From Uranotaenia lowii (lineage: Eukaryota; Arthropoda; Insecta; Diptera; Culicidae), in the NCBI RefSeq assembly GCF_029784155.1, contig NC_073693.1, forward strand, positions 334,995,023-335,059,022: a stretch of DNA of 64,000 nt, in the 5' to 3' direction. The notes below the pieces were generated by a model. The model was given only the letters and a program-made list of their open reading frames with translations, searched no databases and had not been told where the DNA came from. Each line of letters opens with the position of its first letter. The first letter of the stretch is position 1. Positions 34,755 through 45,560 of this stretch are shown here, in pieces. The position numbers were made by a program, and so were the translations under genes.

Positions 34755-35443
34755 CTGTAGGAATGAGAAAGAAAAGAAAATTCATAAATTGGGAGAATGG
34801 CATACTGGCTAGCTCAGTTTTTATTTTTGGACCTCTTTTAACATTTACTAATACTAAAGACAGACTTTCAATAACAATTTGCACCACAACAATTTATTAA
34901 TTTAATTTTTAAGAGATTGGACCTGCGGTTTAAAAGTTGGATTTTTTATCTCTTTTATAGGGCAATTAGAAAAAATCGTAACACATTCTTATAACGCTCA
35001 TTTTACCGACTTCTTTGGAAACATCTATAAGATGAAATTTAAAACAACAAAATCCCAGCAAACTTTTTTTTTAACTTTATTCTAATGCTTATTTGATAAA
35101 CGTTTCATAAATATTATAAGATGATCGTATGAAAGTTGAAAAAAAGGCATTAACTTACCAATGTGGAGGCAATATACAATAATAATATAATTTCATTTCT
35201 TTCAAAAACAACGAAAACTACACCAATTGGGTGTTATCCGAACCTTATTTAAATCTGTCGGAAGAATGCAAGAGATCCCAAGATTTTGCTCTCACACCCT
35301 TCAAATCGTTGCCAGCGACAATATTTTACTGTTCCCTCATTGGTCCATATAACGCAATTTTCATCTGATTTTTAGCCATCTGGATGCCCTGCTGATTGCA
35401 GAGAAAACATGAAGATAATTCTCCCACCTGAAGCCCGTGCGGG
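34755..35443. other. Intron upstream of the dpr exon, no further exon seen
   Basis: AT-rich sequence with a polypyrimidine tract before the acceptor (minus-strand TTTTCTTTCTCATTCC). Nothing else was identified. Confidence 0.45.
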
Positions 35444-35625
35444 AGCAAAATCATTTCAATATTTACAAAAAATTGCGGACTTTCTATCATATCCGATTTA
35501 AAATGACTTCAGACGACATTTTATACGATTTTTTCACTATGCAGTGTGAATTGCAATTTGCAACACCATTGTGAACGACTTCAGTTATCATATCTGATAC
35601 GATTTCATGTTTGCTGTGGTTATAA
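35444..35625. repeat. Dispersed repeat, partner of 24262-24425
   Basis: It shares GCGGACTTTCTATCATATCC, CAGACGACATTTTATACGA and TGATACGATTTCATGTTT with the earlier copy in the same order. It abuts the hAT-like element at 35671. Confidence 0.75.
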
Positions 35626-35670
35626 GTATCGATCACGTTGTTCACATTTTTTACCACTGTGAATAGGAAC

Positions 35671-36761
35671 CAAGGCCGGAATAAGGGAGAGGGTGGGGGG
35701 TCATTGCCCCGGCCCCTCAGGCTCAGGGAAGCCCTCCCCGAGGAAAAATAACTAAACATTACATTAAGCCCTACAAATCTAGAAAAGACTGTATGAAACC
35801 AGGAAAATGGAATTAAAACATATTAAAATACAACAAATAAAGGGACCCCCTAAAATAAGCTTTGCAGAATTATTAGCAAATCAGCACAAGTCAGCAGCAA
35901 ACTCCTAAAAAACAGGGTAACAAAATAAGTAAACTAAAGAAAACCATCTCCGATTTTCATGAATTCCAAACATTTTGCACAATTACAAGGTTTGTTGCAT
36001 TGTCTTGAAATTTTTCCATCATTTGTGAGAAATAGCGTCCAAATAAAGAGCGTGAACTGTAATTGATGAAATTGAACCAATCTTCAATACTTAGTTTCTC
36101 TTTTCAATTCTCATTCCAATTTCAATCTGGGATTTGAGATTTCAATTTTTTTCATTCGATTCAACCCATAGTTTATACTTTTTACTCTGATGAAATTTAA
36201 ATTTCACATAATCCTCCACTATAATATCCTGAATTTTGTGAATCATTTCCAATTTATTTTCATCATTGAAACACTCTCATAGTGGAATTATGGATTTCAT
36301 TATATTGTTCTCTAAACAAGAATATGTCATTTATCTTATCTTCTTCCTTTCACACTTGATTCCCCTTCTGAATGTTTGTTTTCCAATAAAACTTTTGTCA
36401 TATTTAGAAAGACTTTTTGACCAAAGTTTCTGTTTTAAATATTGAACCATATGATAATCTGATTTTTAATTTAAAATTATAATTCGGAATACATTTTTAG
36501 GTTTCCAACACAGTACATGAAAACGACTTTTTGTATTTTAAAGATTGCGATTTGTTGAATATCTCGTTCTCAACGATTACACGACATGTAGGTTTTAACA
36601 ATAAATGTTTGAAGATAACAGACACAAAGGTTGTTTGAAGGCAATATACTGAACTCATTTCCAGAATCTGTTTAAGTTAAAAAAATCTCTTGAAAAAAAT
36701 TATTCATAGGGACCCCTCGAGAAAAATTCTCCCGAGCCCCCCGGTTGCTAATCCGGCTCTG
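35671..36761. mobile_element. hAT-like non-autonomous element
   Basis: The left end CAAGGCCGGAATAAG and the right end, reverse-complemented CAGAGCCGGATTAGC, form imperfect inverted termini. G/C-rich subterminal blocks include GGGGTCATTGCCCC and CTCGAGGGGTCCC. Flanking octamers ATAGGAAC and ATGGGGAC may be a decayed 8-bp duplication. No transposase is seen inside. Confidence 0.6.
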
Positions 36762-36769
36762 ATGGGGAC

Positions 36770-37855
36770 AGTTGCATATTTATTGAGAAACTCGTGTACT
36801 CAGAAACTATCAATAATAAAAATACGTTCATTTTAGCATTCAAAAATTCAAAACGCAAATCAGCGCATAGGTCTGCGCTTTGCAGATTTTTTGTTTATTT
36901 TTTCAAACTCCAGTACCTATTCACCTTTTTTTTATCCACAATCTGTTCTCCAATTTACTCCAGAGACACTTAAGTTCCATTAAATTTTTCACAATCTACG
37001 ATTGCAAACACTTTTATGGACATGTTCCGATTAACCCCTTAGTAAATGGGCAGATTATAGTGTTTTTAATATGTCACCGTTCCAAGCTGTACAAAATATT
37101 TAACTTCCTTTTTTTCCTTTCCATAATCATGTTGAAAGAAAGAATTTTTCACCATATTTCAAACTTGTATGTCTCTTGACTATTTGTAGTGATGTCAAAC
37201 GACACTAGTTATGGTATTTTATTTTAAGCAACATCAAGTAATTCAAAATTATATTTGCTCTAACGCAATAAATCTCTGAACATTTTCGCTCTTAAAGAAG
37301 AAATAAATAATGTACGGATTGTTTGATATTTCTATTACAACATTTTTTCCTTTTTGTGTACCTATTCACCATATTTTACGACATTCAAAAACTGTTTTTA
37401 GAGTCTCAAAATTGCAAATTAGTTTTTTTTAAATTTTGGCAACTTTTAGTTGATCTGAATCATAGATAAAGTTTTAAAATTTTTAAAATATAAAATATAG
37501 GTTGATTTTTTTTTAAAAAACCTTCATTATTGTTTTTTGTTTGCCATTTTAATTTCGAAACATTAGAAATTATTAGATTTCAGTCATAAACTTCCGAATA
37601 AACAATATTTCATACATAATTGTTCAAATGAGCTGAAAATAGACCTTGGGGCTATTTGAATCCCCAGGATCTTCTGTCGAAGACTCTTCGGTTGTTTGTT
37701 TGGACCACTCATCAATGTATTATTTACAGTGAATTGACATTGATTTTCCTTCAAAACAAACGACAAGTCGATACATGTTTGTCTTCATTCTCTCTCTCGG
37801 TGCAAAAGATTATCAAGAAAAGGAAAAAAATAAATAAAAAATGGTTCAGGGGCAC
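36770..37855. other. AT-rich sequence with no recognised gene
   Basis: Open frames reach 99 codons (36880-37179) but encode Phe/Ile/Leu-rich low-complexity sequence with no family features. Confidence 0.4.
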
Positions 37856-37949
37856 AAGGTTGTTGTTCTGGAACGAACGAGTCACCCTGAACCACCCTAA
37901 CGAAGAAAATGGCCCAGTAGCAACATGGCGATGCTGCGCGCATTAACGG

Positions 37950-38302
37950 TGTGATGCGCGCCAAAATTATCGGCTTTTCCTCGGCAACGAAGAGGTTTTT
38001 CCGAAGGGTCCAGCCAAAATCACCCTAAGGCTCGATCTCTTTTCCCAGCCAACCACCAGCGAAGACGGATCACGGTAACACTATCAGCGGCCCGTGAGGC
38101 CAAAGTCAGAGGCCAGCATGGCCATAGTCAGAGGTCTAGAGAGACCACAGTCAGTTTGTGTCGGAGTAATTGTAGTTTAAGTCTAAGTCAAATCGAAGTA
38201 ATACAGTCCACTATTTGTAATGTTGTTTGAATGAGTGCGTATTTATTCGGTAAAGAAAATCTGATGCTATCGATCTAAGCCATCAGGGGTGATCCTGAAC
38301 AG
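37950..38302. repeat. LTR-like dispersed repeat, copy 1
   Basis: Phrases TTTCCCAGCCAACCACCA, TACAGTCCACTA, GAATGAGTGCG and ATCAGGGGTGATCCTGAACA recur in order at 42535-42796. Its size, GC content and ending suggest a solo LTR, but no clear target duplication was found. Confidence 0.5.
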
Positions 38303-38348
38303 TTGTGGCCATTGCCAATCTGGCTGTACCGTAAAAAATTGTATGGCC

Positions 38349-38575
38349 ACCGACCGTGCTCTTGAGAATAGCGTTCAAGTTCTCTAAGCCAGAGTTCATG
38401 AGATCGAATCCTGGTCACGGCATACATGGTTTTTGCATTTGTAAGATGCTAGCCATCTTATCCTTGAAGATGTACGCCTTAGAGTTAGATAATTTCGTTA
38501 GGCATATAGGCGATAGAAGCGAAAACTTATTCTTTCTCTGCTTAGGAAGTTCTGTCAAAAGTTGGGTGAAATTTT
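38349..38575 (+). mobile_element. tRNA-derived SINE, copy 1
   Basis: A diverged A-box region (CGTGCTCTTGAGAATAGCG) is followed by a B-box-like ATGAGATCGAATCCTGGTCA. A tail with GATGCTAGCCATCTTATCC is shared with the better-preserved copy at 45335-45560. Confidence 0.6.
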
Positions 38576-38671
38576 AGCTGCATCCCACTTGTGGAAAACC
38601 AGCACCCAAACTCGGCACCGCTTCCATCGCCTGTTGAAGGAAAGCTCTTAGTCTAAATCTGTAGGTAAATA

Positions 38672-39078
38672 AAAAGTGAGAAAAGAGACATGAGAATTCA
38701 AAAGTAAAACGTGAGAAGTGAGAAGTGAGAAATGAGAAGTTAAAAGTGAGACATGAGAAATGAGACGTGAGAAGTGAGATACAAAAAATGAAAAGTGAGA
38801 AGTTAGACGCGAAAAGTGAGAAGTTAAAAGTTTGACAAGAAAAATCAGACGTGAGAAGTGAGATACAAAAATGAATAGTGAGATGTTAGACGCGAGAAGT
38901 AAGAAGTGCGAAAAAAGTGAGAGGGAAGAAGTTCAGTCACTTTTCATTTTCAGGTCTCACTTTTCACTTCACACATCTCACTTCTCAGTATTAAATTTTC
39001 ACGTCTCATCTTCAAATGTATCACGCCTCACTCCTCATGTCTTACTTCTAACTTCTCATTTCTAATTTGTTACTTCCT
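38672..39078. repeat. Purine block followed by its pyrimidine mirror
   Basis: About 260 bp of GTGAGAAGTGAGA-type sequence (38672-38931) is followed by about 140 bp of TCTCACTTCTCAC-type sequence (38938-39078). The two halves are roughly inverted repeats of each other and can pair as a long purine-pyrimidine hairpin. The open frame at 38871-39065 is an artefact of this. Confidence 0.85.
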
Positions 39079-39439
39079 TTCATGCTGAGTCCAAAAATTT
39101 TCCTCCAATATTCCGCTAGAAACGATTCCATCACTTAAGAATATTTTTTTTTCCTGATCCGGCCAGAATAAACCTGGCCACAATTCGATTTTTCCTAATC
39201 GATTGTAATATCTTTTTTTATGTTAGGGTCAAGTAACGATACCGATACCTATCATTTCGTATTTTCGGAACCAGTCGTTTTATTTTTCAATAGCAGCAAT
39301 CGAATGTTATAAAATATATGCGTTTTTGATTCACCGGCTATTGGACATTAATATGCGAAGGTATACATCTACAAGATAAATTACTCATAAATATGATTTG
39401 ATTCGACTTCGTTTAGTTTCATTCAGTTACCATGAACAG

Positions 39440-40217
39440 TAGAGTGCCCCAAATGACCCGACTTTTGAAAAAGTTATACGCTGCAGGCTAAAATTGATCC
39501 TTAGCCTAGTACAAGATCTCATGCCAAATTTGGGCCAGAACGGATCACGTTTAGGGGTCGCTCAACGAGCCTAAAGTTTGTATGGGATTTTGAGACATTT
39601 TGTTCGGGAGAAACCAGAAAAACCAGTTTTTCATCAATAACTTTGGTGCCCGTCGGCCGATTTCTTTCAAAAACGAGTTTTCTTAAAGCCTAAATTATGA
39701 CAAATATTTCATGCAAAGACTGCATCTCGATTAAAGTTAAGATAAGAAAGTTATAAGGCTTCAAAAATGGGCTAACTTTTTCAACGGTGGTATTCAGCAC
39801 TGTTAATGAGGAGTCAATATGTTCGACCGCCTCGACTCATTAACAGTGATGAATACCATCCTTAAAAAAGTTAAACCATTTTTGAAGCCTTATAACTTTC
39901 TTATCTTAACTGTAATTGAAATGCAGTCTTCGGATGAAATATTTTTCATAATTTAGGCTTTAAGAAAACCCGTTTTTGAAAGAAATCTGCCGACGGGAAC
40001 CAAAGTTATTGATGAAAAACTGGTTTTTCATGTTTCTCCCGAACAAAATGTCTCAAAATCCCATACAAACTTGAGGCTCGTTGAGCGACCCCTAAACGTG
40101 ATCCGATCTGGCCCAAATTTGGCATGAGATCTTGTACTAGGCCTAGGATCAATTTTAACCTGCAGCGCATAACATTTCACAGGTTTTGAATTTCCCATAC
40201 AAATGTGGGGCAGTCTA
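39440..40217. mobile_element. hAT-like fold-back MITE, 778 bp
   Basis: The termini TAGAGTGCCCCA and TAGACTGCCCCA (reverse of the right end) are flanked by a perfect 8-bp duplication ATGAACAG (39432-39439 and 40218-40225). Nearly the whole element is two inverted arms of about 350 bp (for example GATCACGTTTAGGGGTCGCT and the inverse of AGCGACCCCTAAACGTGATC) around a small loop near 39830. No coding region is present. Confidence 0.92.
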
Positions 40218-40369
40218 ATGAACAGTTACTTAAACAAATTTTACAATATTTTAGAAGGTTCATTTTTTTGTTAATGATACATAAATAAATACAAATTATT
40301 GTTACAGTGTGTTCTGGAACGGAAAAATAATTATGGGCCGCACTGTAGAGTCGAAATGGCGTGAAATTT

Positions 40370-42330
40370 ATATCTGTTACGGTCCCTGGAGTGTCAATTT
40401 GACATTCCTGGATCAAACCAATAAATCTCTCTTGTTAACTTTTCAACCCTCTTTTCAAAATTTCTGTAGTGTGACTTAAACAATTTTTTATGTAGAAAAA
40501 AACGGGTTTTACACCCCTTAAATCATTTTTTTTATGGTCATGATCTCAAAAAATTAAAAAAAAAATATATATCCTTATGTGCAACTGCTTCTAGCTTCAG
40601 CTTTCTTGGACATAAAGTGATTTTTTTTTTGATTTTTTTCCGTAGCTCAAGGATGAGCAACGCGCGGCCCTTGAGAGGTTCTTGTACGGCCCGCGAAGCT
40701 TTTTCCTAATTTAATTTCTTTTTCGATGGACGGAAGAAACTCTATAGATTGTAAATCATAATAAAATAAAATAAATACCAGCCCATACTAAATCTTGAAA
40801 AGTTATAAGTTAGTATCTAAATAAAATATACATTTGATAAACAATTATTCAAATAGATAACTTTTTTTTTCAAACGTCTTAAGCATTTGTTGTGTTCTAT
40901 TTAAAGCAAAACTGTAAAATTATTAATTTGCAAACAATATTAGTGGGTTTTTTTTATTGAAACTACATTTTCTCCTATTATACAACTTGCACTTGCAACT
41001 TGCACTTCACAATACATGAAACCGGACAAAAAAAAACAAATAACTGGAAGGGTAGCGATGATTACTGGCATTTTTAAGTCCGTTGCTTAAATACTGCCAA
41101 AAAAATTACCATTTCTACAAAATAACTATTTTCGTTCTTGAATATATATGGTTCTTATCGACATGACTCGACACGAGTTCTCGACAATAAAATATGTTTG
41201 ATTTTACAACAAAAGTGTGACTATTTTTCATAGAGAAATCATACCAAACAACGCTAAATAGAGTCACTTTACTTTAAAATATAAATTTAGTTTAAAATTT
41301 TCCCAGTGGTATCTTAATAGAATGATGAAAATCCATGCAATGCATAATAAAAATAAAATTCAGAATATAATTTTTGACGAAATATGGTTAAAATCTGTAA
41401 AATTATGACACATTCTAGATCTGTCAAATTTTTAAATCTGTAAAATTATGATTTTTTTTGCGATTTAGGGTAGCTAATGGTGGCTATTAAGAGAGGGAAA
41501 ATTATAGATAAGTTTTCGAAACACTGTAAAACCCTTCCAAGGCGATAAAGTAACTAACCGTTATTTAGTCAGCCGCTCAGCTTTTTGATGGTGGTTTCTC
41601 TTAGGGAAAATAGCGGGGAAATTTATTTCGGATTCAAGAAATCACGATTGAGAACTGGAATTTAAAAAGATTCAAAATCTAACGCTTGAAAGAGAGTGAT
41701 TTAAAATAAATGTTTTTTTACTGTTACTTATCACAGTGGTTTAGCTCCAGAAGACTTTGAAATGATTTTTTAAGAAAACAGTTCAAATTCGTTATGACTC
41801 GGAAAATTTTCATTTTTTATTTTTAAAAACAAATCAAATCGTTTTGAAACAACAAATTAAAAAAAAACTGTTTTGTGTTTAAAAAATTGTGTTGAAATTC
41901 CCTTTAAAGTTTTCATCAATACTGTGTAATTTTTTTTCTTTCCTTTTTCAGTTTTTAATTGTCAATAATTTGTGATTATAAAAGAATGACGTTAACTATC
42001 AATATTTTCCGAACACGGCTAATGAAGATTTTTAAACTTGTTTTAGTGCGGCCCGCCGGAATGATTATAAATTCAAATTGACCCGTTGGTTCAAAAGGTT
42101 GCTCACCCCTGCCTTAGCTGATTTAAAGTCTTTTTTGCCGAAGCATGTTTTTTTCGGATTATTTCCCTTAGACTTTGAATAGCGGAAAATTGAAGTATTG
42201 TAAGTGAATAATGTCTGAAAAACATATTTGAGGTACATCACGAGGTTTCCAAAACAATAAATTTAGTAAAAATCGGTTGAGAATCAAGAGAGATATCCGC
42301 TTTTTAGCGAAGAGTGTCAAAATGACACTA
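40370..42330. repeat. Family F repeat copy, split by an hAT-like insertion
   Basis: The left part (40370-40647) has CTGGAGTGTCAATTTGACAT, GGTCATGATCTCAAAAAA and CTTCTAGCTTCAGC. The right part (42112-42330) has GATTTAAAGTC, GAAGCATG, TTTCCAAAACAAT and AGAGTGTCAAAATGACAC. Joined at the target duplication they reproduce the order seen at 8255-8601. Confidence 0.65.
40648..42111. mobile_element. hAT-like non-autonomous element, 1,464 bp
   Basis: The left end CAAGGATGAGCAACGCGCGG and the right end, reverse-complemented CAGGGGTGAGCAACC, form inverted termini. GCGGCCCGC lies near both ends, a pattern familiar from hAT elements. Flanking octamers CCGTAGCT and CCTTAGCT are an 8-bp duplication with one mismatch. 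The interior is AT-rich and non-coding. Confidence 0.8.
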
Positions 42331-42534
42331 AATGTCTAATTAGGGAGTTTTTGTCCTGGGCTTTCAGGGTGTACTCAAAAAAAAGAAATGATGCAAATTT
42401 AAATATTTCAAGAATTCATTGAGGGTCCTCGAAGAAATTGTATAATTTGGATGAACTCGAAAAAAGATACAAGCCACCAAACTTCTAATAGTGTCATATG
42501 GACACTCAAAATCGGATTAGGGTTAACGGCAGTA

Positions 42535-42796
42535 ATGAGCATCAAAAATCATCGGTTTTCCTCGGGCACAAATAGATTTATCCGAAGGGGCGAGCTAAAG
42601 TCAGTCCTTGGTTCGATCTCATTTCCCAGCCAACCACCATCGTCAGTCTAGATAAACCAAAGTCAGTTTAACAGTCGGAAAGTCCTTGTTATGAAGTCTA
42701 AGTTATATGTGGTAAAAGTACAGTCCACTAAGTTTGAAATCTTTCAATGAGTGCGGTTTATAATGTCATCAGGGGCGATCCTGAACATAGTGATAT
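42535..42796. repeat. LTR-like dispersed repeat, copy 2
   Basis: It matches 37950-38302 in order (TTTCCTCGG, TCCGAAGGG, TTTCCCAGCCAACCACCA, CAGTCCACTA, ATCAGGGGCGATCCTGAACA) but is shorter. It ends just upstream of the candidate exon at 42819. Confidence 0.5.
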
Positions 42797-42818
42797 TAAA
42801 ATATAGTTTTTCTGGAGT

Positions 42819-43219
42819 TTAGTCTTCTTCTATGCTTCCATAATCGAAAGATATTAAATATTTGTATCCCAACGTTCCATCGAGTTGATTCCCTAAAGAA
42901 TTGAAAGGCATATCATTGGCATGCAAGTTAGTCAAACATGAAATTGGGTTTGTATTACACGTTTCAGTCAATGTAATGTTGGCTATCGCATGTATCACCT
43001 GAAGCAAACCTAAAGTGACACAGAGCAAACTTTGGTTAATTTTTGCAATAAAAAATAAGCACAAGCGATACTCCTGTAATCGTTGTGAAAAAACCGTTGA
43101 AATTTCTGGTTTTGAAAATTCTAAGAGAAAATTCATGATAAATGAGTACAAAAACAATGCGTAAAATTGAAACGTAATCTTTTTATATAAAAACTGTTGA
43201 AACCATAACAAATTCTTTG
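42819..43219 (-). CDS. Possible terminal exon of a small membrane protein
   Basis: I do not recognise this protein. On the minus strand a good acceptor (TTCTACTTGCAG, ending at 43220) opens a frame of about 133 codons ending in ...FDYGSIEED and TAA at 42819-42821. Two hydrophobic stretches could span the membrane: FYALFLYSFIMNFLLEF and, after a short charged segment, LLCVTLGLLQVIHAIANI. A tail follows with two cysteines (TCNTNPISC). The first ATG would leave only about 105 residues, so if real it needs an upstream exon. No polyadenylation signal is evident just downstream. It faces the IR gene head-to-head. It could equally be a chance open frame. Confidence 0.28.
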
Positions 43220-43424
43220 CTGCAAGTAGAAGATTGACCAAATTAAGAAACTATCATAGACTTGAATCTAAACATACTCAAAAAGGGTCAAAGAAAAAAG
43301 AAATTAAAATTTTCGGCTTTTGTTATGTTCAAACAAGATTGAGTCAAAATTTTTTTTAACCGTGTAACAGGAAAACAGTCTACACTTGTCCTGAATAATT
43401 TATTGGGCAAATAAATCGTAAACC

Positions 43425-43434
43425 TATATAAAAG
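43425..43434 (+). promoter_or_regulatory. TATA box of the IR gene
   Basis: TATATAAAAG lies 72 bp before the IR start codon. A TTCACTC stretch about 30 bp downstream (43457-43463) is near the expected transcription start and loosely resembles an insect initiator. Confidence 0.5.
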
Positions 43435-43505
43435 AAACATGGGCTCATGAGTAGTATTCACTCTCAAAGCAAAGATTATTTCCACTAGTAATGTAGAACG
43501 ACAAC

Positions 43506-45269
43506 ATGAACCATTTTCTGAGGGCAATTCTGTTGGTTTCTACAATAACAGTTCAGCTGTCATATCAAGAGCCATTTAAGGTGTCCAGCTTACTTTATCA
43601 AATTTTCCAACATCTAGCGAATGAATCTTCAGCGATTCCAGATGTGTGGTATTATCAATCTTCGGAAGCTGAACAGTTACTCAATTTAACAGATTTTATG
43701 TCAGCTACCGGAGGTGTTGTGATAACGCTGAAGAGCTTCAACGACGATAAGAATGAGAAAAACCTTGGAATAGTTTGGAAGGTGATAAAACCTGTGTTGG
43801 TCATCGTTGAAGTGGGAAATTTGTGTGGAACGTTCAATCCCGATGTTGGCAGCTGAGTACCACTTACAGCAAAAATTGTGTATCTTATGACGAGTAGGGC
43901 CAGTTTATGCACTTTTAATAAAAATTTAAACATTAACTCGGTGTTTGTGAGAGTAACGGAGTCAAACGAGTACGAGATCTTCTATTACCACAGACCTTTC
44001 GATCTCAAACGTATCACTGAAAAGGACGAATTCCATGAAATATTTCGTGATCCCTACACTAATCTCCACGGAAAGCCCATCCCAGTAATTTCGATGAATA
44101 AACCATCGCGGCAACATTTGATTTATTTCGCAAATAGACCGGACTTCAAAGCTTATCGTGCCCTGTTGAAAATCATGAATGGATCGTTGGGTTTACGCTT
44201 TCTGTCCAGCTGTAACAGTAATTGTTCGATGCAACTTAGGAAATCTGGAACTTTTCACTTCTCACGTCGGACGATCCTGCAAGATACTTATAACGATCAA
44301 TACCTGGAAACTATTGATCCTCTGAGTCAGCTGGTTGTGATGTTTCCTCGAGGCAGGAAACTGAAGATGTGGGAAATTTTCATCAATCCCTTCGAATGGG
44401 AGGTCTGGCTGCTGATAGCTTTGCTGGGTGTTTTCAGTGTGTGTTGCAAACGCGCTTGGCCGGACATTTTCCGGAGCAATCTGTTCTATTCGGCACTTCT
44501 AGGAGAGGACAACATCGACAACGATTCCAGGGTGATTGAAACAATAGTTGCCGGAGGCTTCATCATTTTTACATTTCTCCTATTATCATCGTATGAAACC
44601 AAGCTGGTGGCTCTGATGAGTACCGATTCGTTTGCTAAGGATCCTCGTTCCATTCGAGACCTCGAGGGTCCTATCTACAGCAAGGTTTCCAAATTTATTT
44701 ACCTACTCCCGAAGACACATAATAATCTACGTTTCGTTTACAAGTCCGACGATTTCGATGGAAGCGTCCCAACGACAGCTCTTCTAAACGATGCACGATT
44801 GGTGCTCATTTTGCCAAAATTCATTGATCCAAAATCCGGTCGGGCACTGGTCGGAGTGCTTCCGGACACATTGATGCAGTTTATTCAGCTCTACAAATTC
44901 TTTGGAAGAAACCCACTGATCCACAAGTTTCATTGTATGCAGCGACGGTTCTTTGAATCTGGCCTTTTCCAGCTCTACCAGCAGCAGCAGTTCCAGAAGC
45001 TGTTGGGCTTGAACTACGTCAATAAGGCCCAGGATGCAGGGAACATAGACAGTGAAGTGATCATTCACTTTGAAGATTTGTACACGGCATGGAGTGTGGT
45101 TACCATAGGATGGGTATCTAGTTGTTTGAGTCTTATGGTCGAAGTCGTTGGTAGTTTTTTCCAATTTAAATTAAATCATCTAAGAATGATGAATAAGTAC
45201 ACGAAGGCTAGTTTGAGCAAAATATTCCATCGTACCACAACTTTACAAACGTCGAACAACAACAAGTAA
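43506..45269 (+). pseudogene. Chemosensory ionotropic receptor (IR) with one in-frame TGA at codon 117
   Basis: IRs are insect ligand-gated cation channels, related to ionotropic glutamate receptors, in taste and smell neuron membranes. The intronless frame of 588 codons starts MNHFLRAILLVSTITVQLSYQ, a signal peptide. It is interrupted once by TGA at 43854-43856 and reopens in the same frame (VPLTAKIVYL). Downstream sequence looks intact: a pore-type M1 near codons 296-316 (FEWEVWLLIALLGVFSV); M3 near codons 347-370 ending SSYETKLVALMST, a degenerate form of the glutamate-receptor SYTANLAAF motif; and M4 near codons 525-553 (WSVVTIGWVSSCLSLMVEVV). The second lobe of the ligand domain lies between M3 and M4. 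A TATA box precedes it. It belongs with divergent IRs, not the conserved co-receptors. The stop could be a null allele, a sequencing error, or read through. I call it a pseudogene with that reservation. Confidence 0.85.
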
Positions 45270-45334
45270 CAACACTATGGAAAAGTTTAACGAATAATTA
45301 CGTCGAAATTCAAATTTTGTTAGAAATAACAATA

Positions 45335-45560
45335 GCCGCAGCCCGTGGTGTAGAGGATAGCATTTAAGTTTTCTAAGCCAACGGGCATGAGATCAAATCC
45401 CGGTCACGGCATACATAGTACACTTTCTGTGGGTTAGTGGTTTTAGCATTTGTACGATGCTAGCCATCATATCCTCGAAAGTTGTACGCCTAGAGTTAAG
45501 TGAAAAAGGAATCTCTTCGAGGAAACAACAAGTTTCATTGAGATCCTGTGTGTGTGTTTG
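45335..45560 (+). mobile_element. tRNA-derived SINE, copy 2
   Basis: The head GCCCGTGGTGTAGAGGATAG is an A box in a tRNA-like D arm. GAGATCAAATCCCGGTCACGG contains a B-box-like sequence. The tail GATGCTAGCCATCATATCC matches copy 1, and a (GT)n tract follows. It sits directly behind the IR gene. Confidence 0.75.

Noticed and set aside
43288..43527. 79-codon minus-strand frame
   Set aside because: It overlaps the IR promoter and start, begins with a non-ATG codon, and has no recognisable feature.
43854..43856. Selenocysteine codon explanation for the IR TGA
   Set aside because: IRs are not selenoproteins, no SECIS-like element was noticed downstream, and a CGA-to-TGA change is simpler. Read-through or pseudogenisation is more likely.
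43837..43880. Tiny intron removing the TGA in the IR
   Set aside because: The only nearby donor/acceptor-like pairs are under 20 bp apart, far below insect intron minimums, and the frame is continuous without splicing.
43655..45164. Minus-strand open frames of 92 and 126 codons
   Set aside because: Antisense shadows of the IR coding sequence.
45335..45412. Functional tRNA gene behind the IR
   Set aside because: tRNA-like boxes are followed by a tail shared with 38349-38575, so it is a dispersed SINE.
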